Assembly (NCBI GenBank): GCA_003152255.1
Contig: PLZT01000750.1
Span: 4,664-21,207, forward strand
DNA length: 16,544 bases
Direction: 5' to 3'
Origin: Methylocystaceae bacterium
Lineage (GTDB): Bacteria; Pseudomonadota; Alphaproteobacteria; Rhizobiales; Beijerinckiaceae
Under the pieces are notes generated by a model. It saw nothing but the letters and a program-made list of their open reading frames with translations, made no database searches and was not told the origin of the DNA. Shown here piece after piece: positions 14,500 through 16,544 of this stretch (position 1 is its first letter; each line of letters begins with the position of its first letter). The position numbers were made by a program, and so were the translations under genes.

Positions 14500-14832
14500 A
14501 TGAAACTCGTGACCGAGCAGCGTGACGGCAGAACCCTTCTCATAATTAAAGAGGGACGCCTCGACGCGCACAACTCCGGTGAGTTGAAGGATCGCATTCT
14601 CAAGCTTTTCGAAGAAGGCGGCCGTGATCTCGTGGTGGATCTCGGCGACGTGCAGTTTATCGACAGTTCGGGATTAGGCGCGCTGCTATCTGGACATAAG
14701 AACGCGATCCAAAGATCCACCGGCTTCGCTCTCGCTGGCCTGCAGCCGAGAGTCAAGGCCATGTTCGAACTCACGCGGCTGCAGCGCGTGTTCGAAATAT
14801 ATCCGGGCCTTCGGGAGGCCTTGGACGTTTAG
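14500..14832 (+). CDS. STAS-domain anti-sigma factor antagonist (RsbV/SpoIIAA-like)
   Basis: The product is 110 aa, one complete STAS domain. The start at 14500 gives the family N-terminus (MKLVTEQRDGRTLLIIKEGRLDAHNS) and has GGGG 7 nt upstream. The phosphorylation motif FIDSSGLGALL is intact (S56/S57), so it should be phosphorylated by a partner kinase and, when unphosphorylated, should bind that partner. The partner is very likely the next gene, 13 nt downstream. The C-terminal segment MFELTRLQRVFEIYPGLREAL is typical of bacterial antagonists. No phosphatase (RsbU/SpoIIE type) that would dephosphorylate it lies in the window. Confidence 0.93.
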   Translation: MKLVTEQRDGRTLLIIKEGRLDAHNSGELKDRILKLFEEGGRDLVVDLGDVQFIDSSGLGALLSGHKNAIQRSTGFALAGLQPRVKAMFELTRLQRVFEIYPGLREALDV

Positions 14833-14845
14833 CGCGGAGGCTCGC

Positions 14846-15280
14846 ATGTGCACGACGTCCAAGACCATCTTGAATTTGGATATCATGGTTCCAAGTCAGA
14901 CCCGATATTTGCGGTTGATCGGCAACATCGCGGAGCAACTCGCCAGGGAACTTGATGGAGAGAAAAGCGACCGCGAAACGCTTGCGTATCACCTCAATTT
15001 GGTCGTGACCGAGGCTGTGACGAACGCGATCCAATATGGCTGCGCGAACGATCGGAAAGACAAGATTCGGATTCTTCTCTCCATTGAGAACAGCGATCTT
15101 TGCGTTCGCGTCTACGATTACGGTCAAGGCTTCGACTTCGAGGCGGTGCCCGTTCCCGACATCGACGAATTGAGCGAGCGCGGGCGTGGCATTTTCTTCA
15201 TTCGTTCGCTAATGGATCATGTCGAATATCGAAAGACGGAGTCCGGCAATGTGCTCGAAATGAAAAAGAGACTCACCTGA
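14846..15280 (+). CDS. HATPase-domain anti-sigma factor / serine-protein kinase (RsbW-like)
   Basis: The product is 144 aa with GGAGG 5 nt before ATG 14846. It is a GHKL ATPase of the RsbW/SpoIIAB type: N-box LVVTEAVTNAIQYG (E56, N60), G1 box DYGQGFD (D91), and G2 box ERGRGIFFI (112-119). It should phosphorylate the STAS protein encoded just upstream and, when free, sequester a sigma factor or another output protein. No sigma factor gene is next to it, so the target is unknown and need not be a sigma factor. The stop is 86 nt before the likely glutamate dehydrogenase start, on the same strand. Confidence 0.92.
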   Translation: MCTTSKTILNLDIMVPSQTRYLRLIGNIAEQLARELDGEKSDRETLAYHLNLVVTEAVTNAIQYGCANDRKDKIRILLSIENSDLCVRVYDYGQGFDFEAVPVPDIDELSERGRGIFFIRSLMDHVEYRKTESGNVLEMKKRLT

Positions 15281-15366
15281 ACCCGCCCGCCCCGCGCCAG
15301 TGCCTCCCGGAACGCCATTCCTCGGGTCAGCCGGGGTTTTTCCCGGAGCCTATCGTTGATGACAGC

Positions 15367-16544
15367 ATGCCTTGGGAAAGTATCCTTAGAAACCAGCTCG
15401 ACCGCGCCATTCGACGGCTCGGTTTGGAACGCTTGACGTTCCCCTATGAGGAAGGTTTTCCGCCAGATTACCGCGCGATTGTTTCGCCTCGGCTCGCCGT
15501 GCGCGACGTTCTGCGTTTGGAGATGGCGATCAAAAGTGGAAGGGACGCGTTGGATTTGCGTCCCCCCGGCGTCGACGACGGCGGCGCGTTCCATCGGCTC
15601 ACCGTGTACGGCGAGAAGCCGCGCGATCTCGATGCGATCATACCGCTATTGCGGAATTTAGGTTTGCGCGTTGTCGATCAGATCCAGTTCGTTCTCACGA
15701 TCGAGCGGCACCAACTCTACATCCGGAAGTTTTTCGTGAAGGCGATCAATGGCGCGTCCGCGGGCCTCTCAAACTATAAGCGGCCCATGCTTGAGGCGTT
15801 GGATGCGCTGTTGTCCGACCAAACGGATGACGACGCGCTGAATGGTCTCGTGATGCTGACGGGCTTCAACTGGAAAATGGTCGACCTGCTGCGCGCCTAC
15901 TGCAATTATTATCTGCAAATCAACAATCGGTTTGAACGGCGTCGCGTTCACGGCGCGCTTATCGCGAATTGCGAGGCCGCCCGGCTTTTGTATCGTTACT
16001 TCGAAACCCGATTCAAACCTGACGAGCGCCTCGGCAACGAGGACAGACGCGAAACCGAGGGCCTGACGCAGCTTCGGCTCGATTTGATTCGTGGGCTGGA
16101 GGGCGTGGCGGATGTGAACGAGGATCGCATCTTGCGGGACATTTTTAACCTCATCGACGCCACATCGCGCACAAATTTCTATTTTCGCCAAAGCCGCGGC
16201 GACTTTTTCGTTTCACTAAAGATCAACAGCCTTGGCGTCATCAACATGCCGAGCCCGAAGCCCTTGGTCGAAATCTACGTTCATTCCCATGGGATGGAGG
16301 GGGTTCATCTGCGCGGGGCGAAGATCGCGCGCGGCGGCGTCCGCTGGTCGGAGCGGCCCGATGATTTGAGAACGGAAATTCTGGAGTTGATGCACACGCA
16401 GATGATGAAAAACGCCTTGATCGTTCCCCAGGGAGCGAAGGGTGGTTTCGCGCTCAAGAAATTTTGCGTCGACGCCGGGGATCGCGCCAGGTTGGGGCGG
16501 GAGGCTTATGCGACTTTCATCCGCGGCTTGCTGGATTTGACCGA
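15367..16544 (+). CDS. Large NAD-dependent glutamate dehydrogenase, N-terminal part (runs off right edge)
   Basis: From ATG 15367 the frame is open to the window end (392 codons). The enzyme would deaminate glutamate to 2-oxoglutarate with NAD. The first 120 residues (LERLTFPYEEGFPPDYRAIV, LLRNLGLRVVDQIQF) match the segment preceding the catalytic core of large NAD-GDHs. The core follows with FFVKAINGASAGLSNYKRP, HLRGAKIARGGVRWSERP (from residue 314) and QMMKNALIVPQGAKGGF, with lysines K348 and K358. The N-terminal ACT-like region of about 400 residues found in the 180-kDa class is missing, so this fits the shorter, about 115-kDa class. The start is uncertain: the only GGAG (15345-15348) is 18 nt from ATG 15367 and better placed for an out-of-frame ATG at 15359. 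No in-frame GTG or TTG lies close upstream. Confidence 0.9.
   Translation, partial: MPWESILRNQLDRAIRRLGLERLTFPYEEGFPPDYRAIVSPRLAVRDVLRLEMAIKSGRDALDLRPPGVDDGGAFHRLTVYGEKPRDLDAIIPLLRNLGLRVVDQIQFVLTIERHQLYIRKFFVKAINGASAGLSNYKRPMLEALDALLSDQTDDDALNGLVMLTGFNWKMVDLLRAYCNYYLQINNRFERRRVHGALIANCEAARLLYRYFETRFKPDERLGNEDRRETEGLTQLRLDLIRGLEGVADVNEDRILRDIFNLIDATSRTNFYFRQSRGDFFVSLKINSLGVINMPSPKPLVEIYVHSHGMEGVHLRGAKIARGGVRWSERPDDLRTEILELMHTQMMKNALIVPQGAKGGFALKKFCVDAGDRARLGREAYATFIRGLLDLT

Overview
The window reads as chromosomal DNA of an alphaproteobacterium of the Hyphomicrobiales type. The evidence is high GC, a split Fo ATP synthase operon (atpI-atpB-atpE-b'-b) separate from the F1 genes, an IalB-family secreted protein, a mitochondrial-type pair of M16 peptidases and a large NAD-dependent glutamate dehydrogenase. 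A methylotroph/methanotroph-like relative is possible, but nothing here proves it. Most of the window is conserved housekeeping DNA. No phage, IS, CRISPR, tRNA or rRNA was found.

Layout. 1-213 (-): 5' end of a cytochrome c oxidase subunit II gene leaving the left edge. 601-1865 (+): an IalB-family exported protein and a translationally coupled conserved secreted protein, closed by a strong hairpin at 1865-1897. 1933-4619 (-): Fo ATP synthase operon, with a good sigma70-type promoter at 4747-4775 and an 11-bp hairpin just after atpE. 4936-6177 (+): argG with its own promoter. 6269-7609 (+): a TAXI-type solute-binding protein anchored by two membrane segments. 7617-10292 (-): a catalytic plus degenerate M16 peptidase pair. 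10452-12412 (-): ornithine cyclodeaminase followed by an ArgZ-type arginine dihydrolase, overlapping by 10 nt. 12517-12933 (+): a divergent Lrp/AsnC regulator across an AT-rich region with a perfect 12-bp palindrome. 12965-13390 (-): an unrecognised acidic protein. 13777-14142 (-): a small periplasmic CopC-like protein with an altered copper motif. 14500-15280 (+): a STAS antagonist / HATPase anti-sigma pair. 15367-end (+): the 5' part of a large NAD-glutamate dehydrogenase.

How the genes fit together. The strongest biological story is nitrogen metabolism. ArgZ would convert arginine to ornithine plus ammonia and CO2, and ornithine cyclodeaminase would convert ornithine to proline plus ammonia, with the divergent Lrp-type protein the likely arginine/ornithine-responsive regulator. 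These two enzyme activities form one fused protein in cyanobacteria (AgrE/ArgZ) but are separate overlapping genes here. Further right, glutamate dehydrogenase could release the nitrogen from glutamate formed from proline. It sits behind an orphan partner-switching module that might control it or share its promoter. argG, the biosynthetic counterpart, lies on the other side of the M16 pair.
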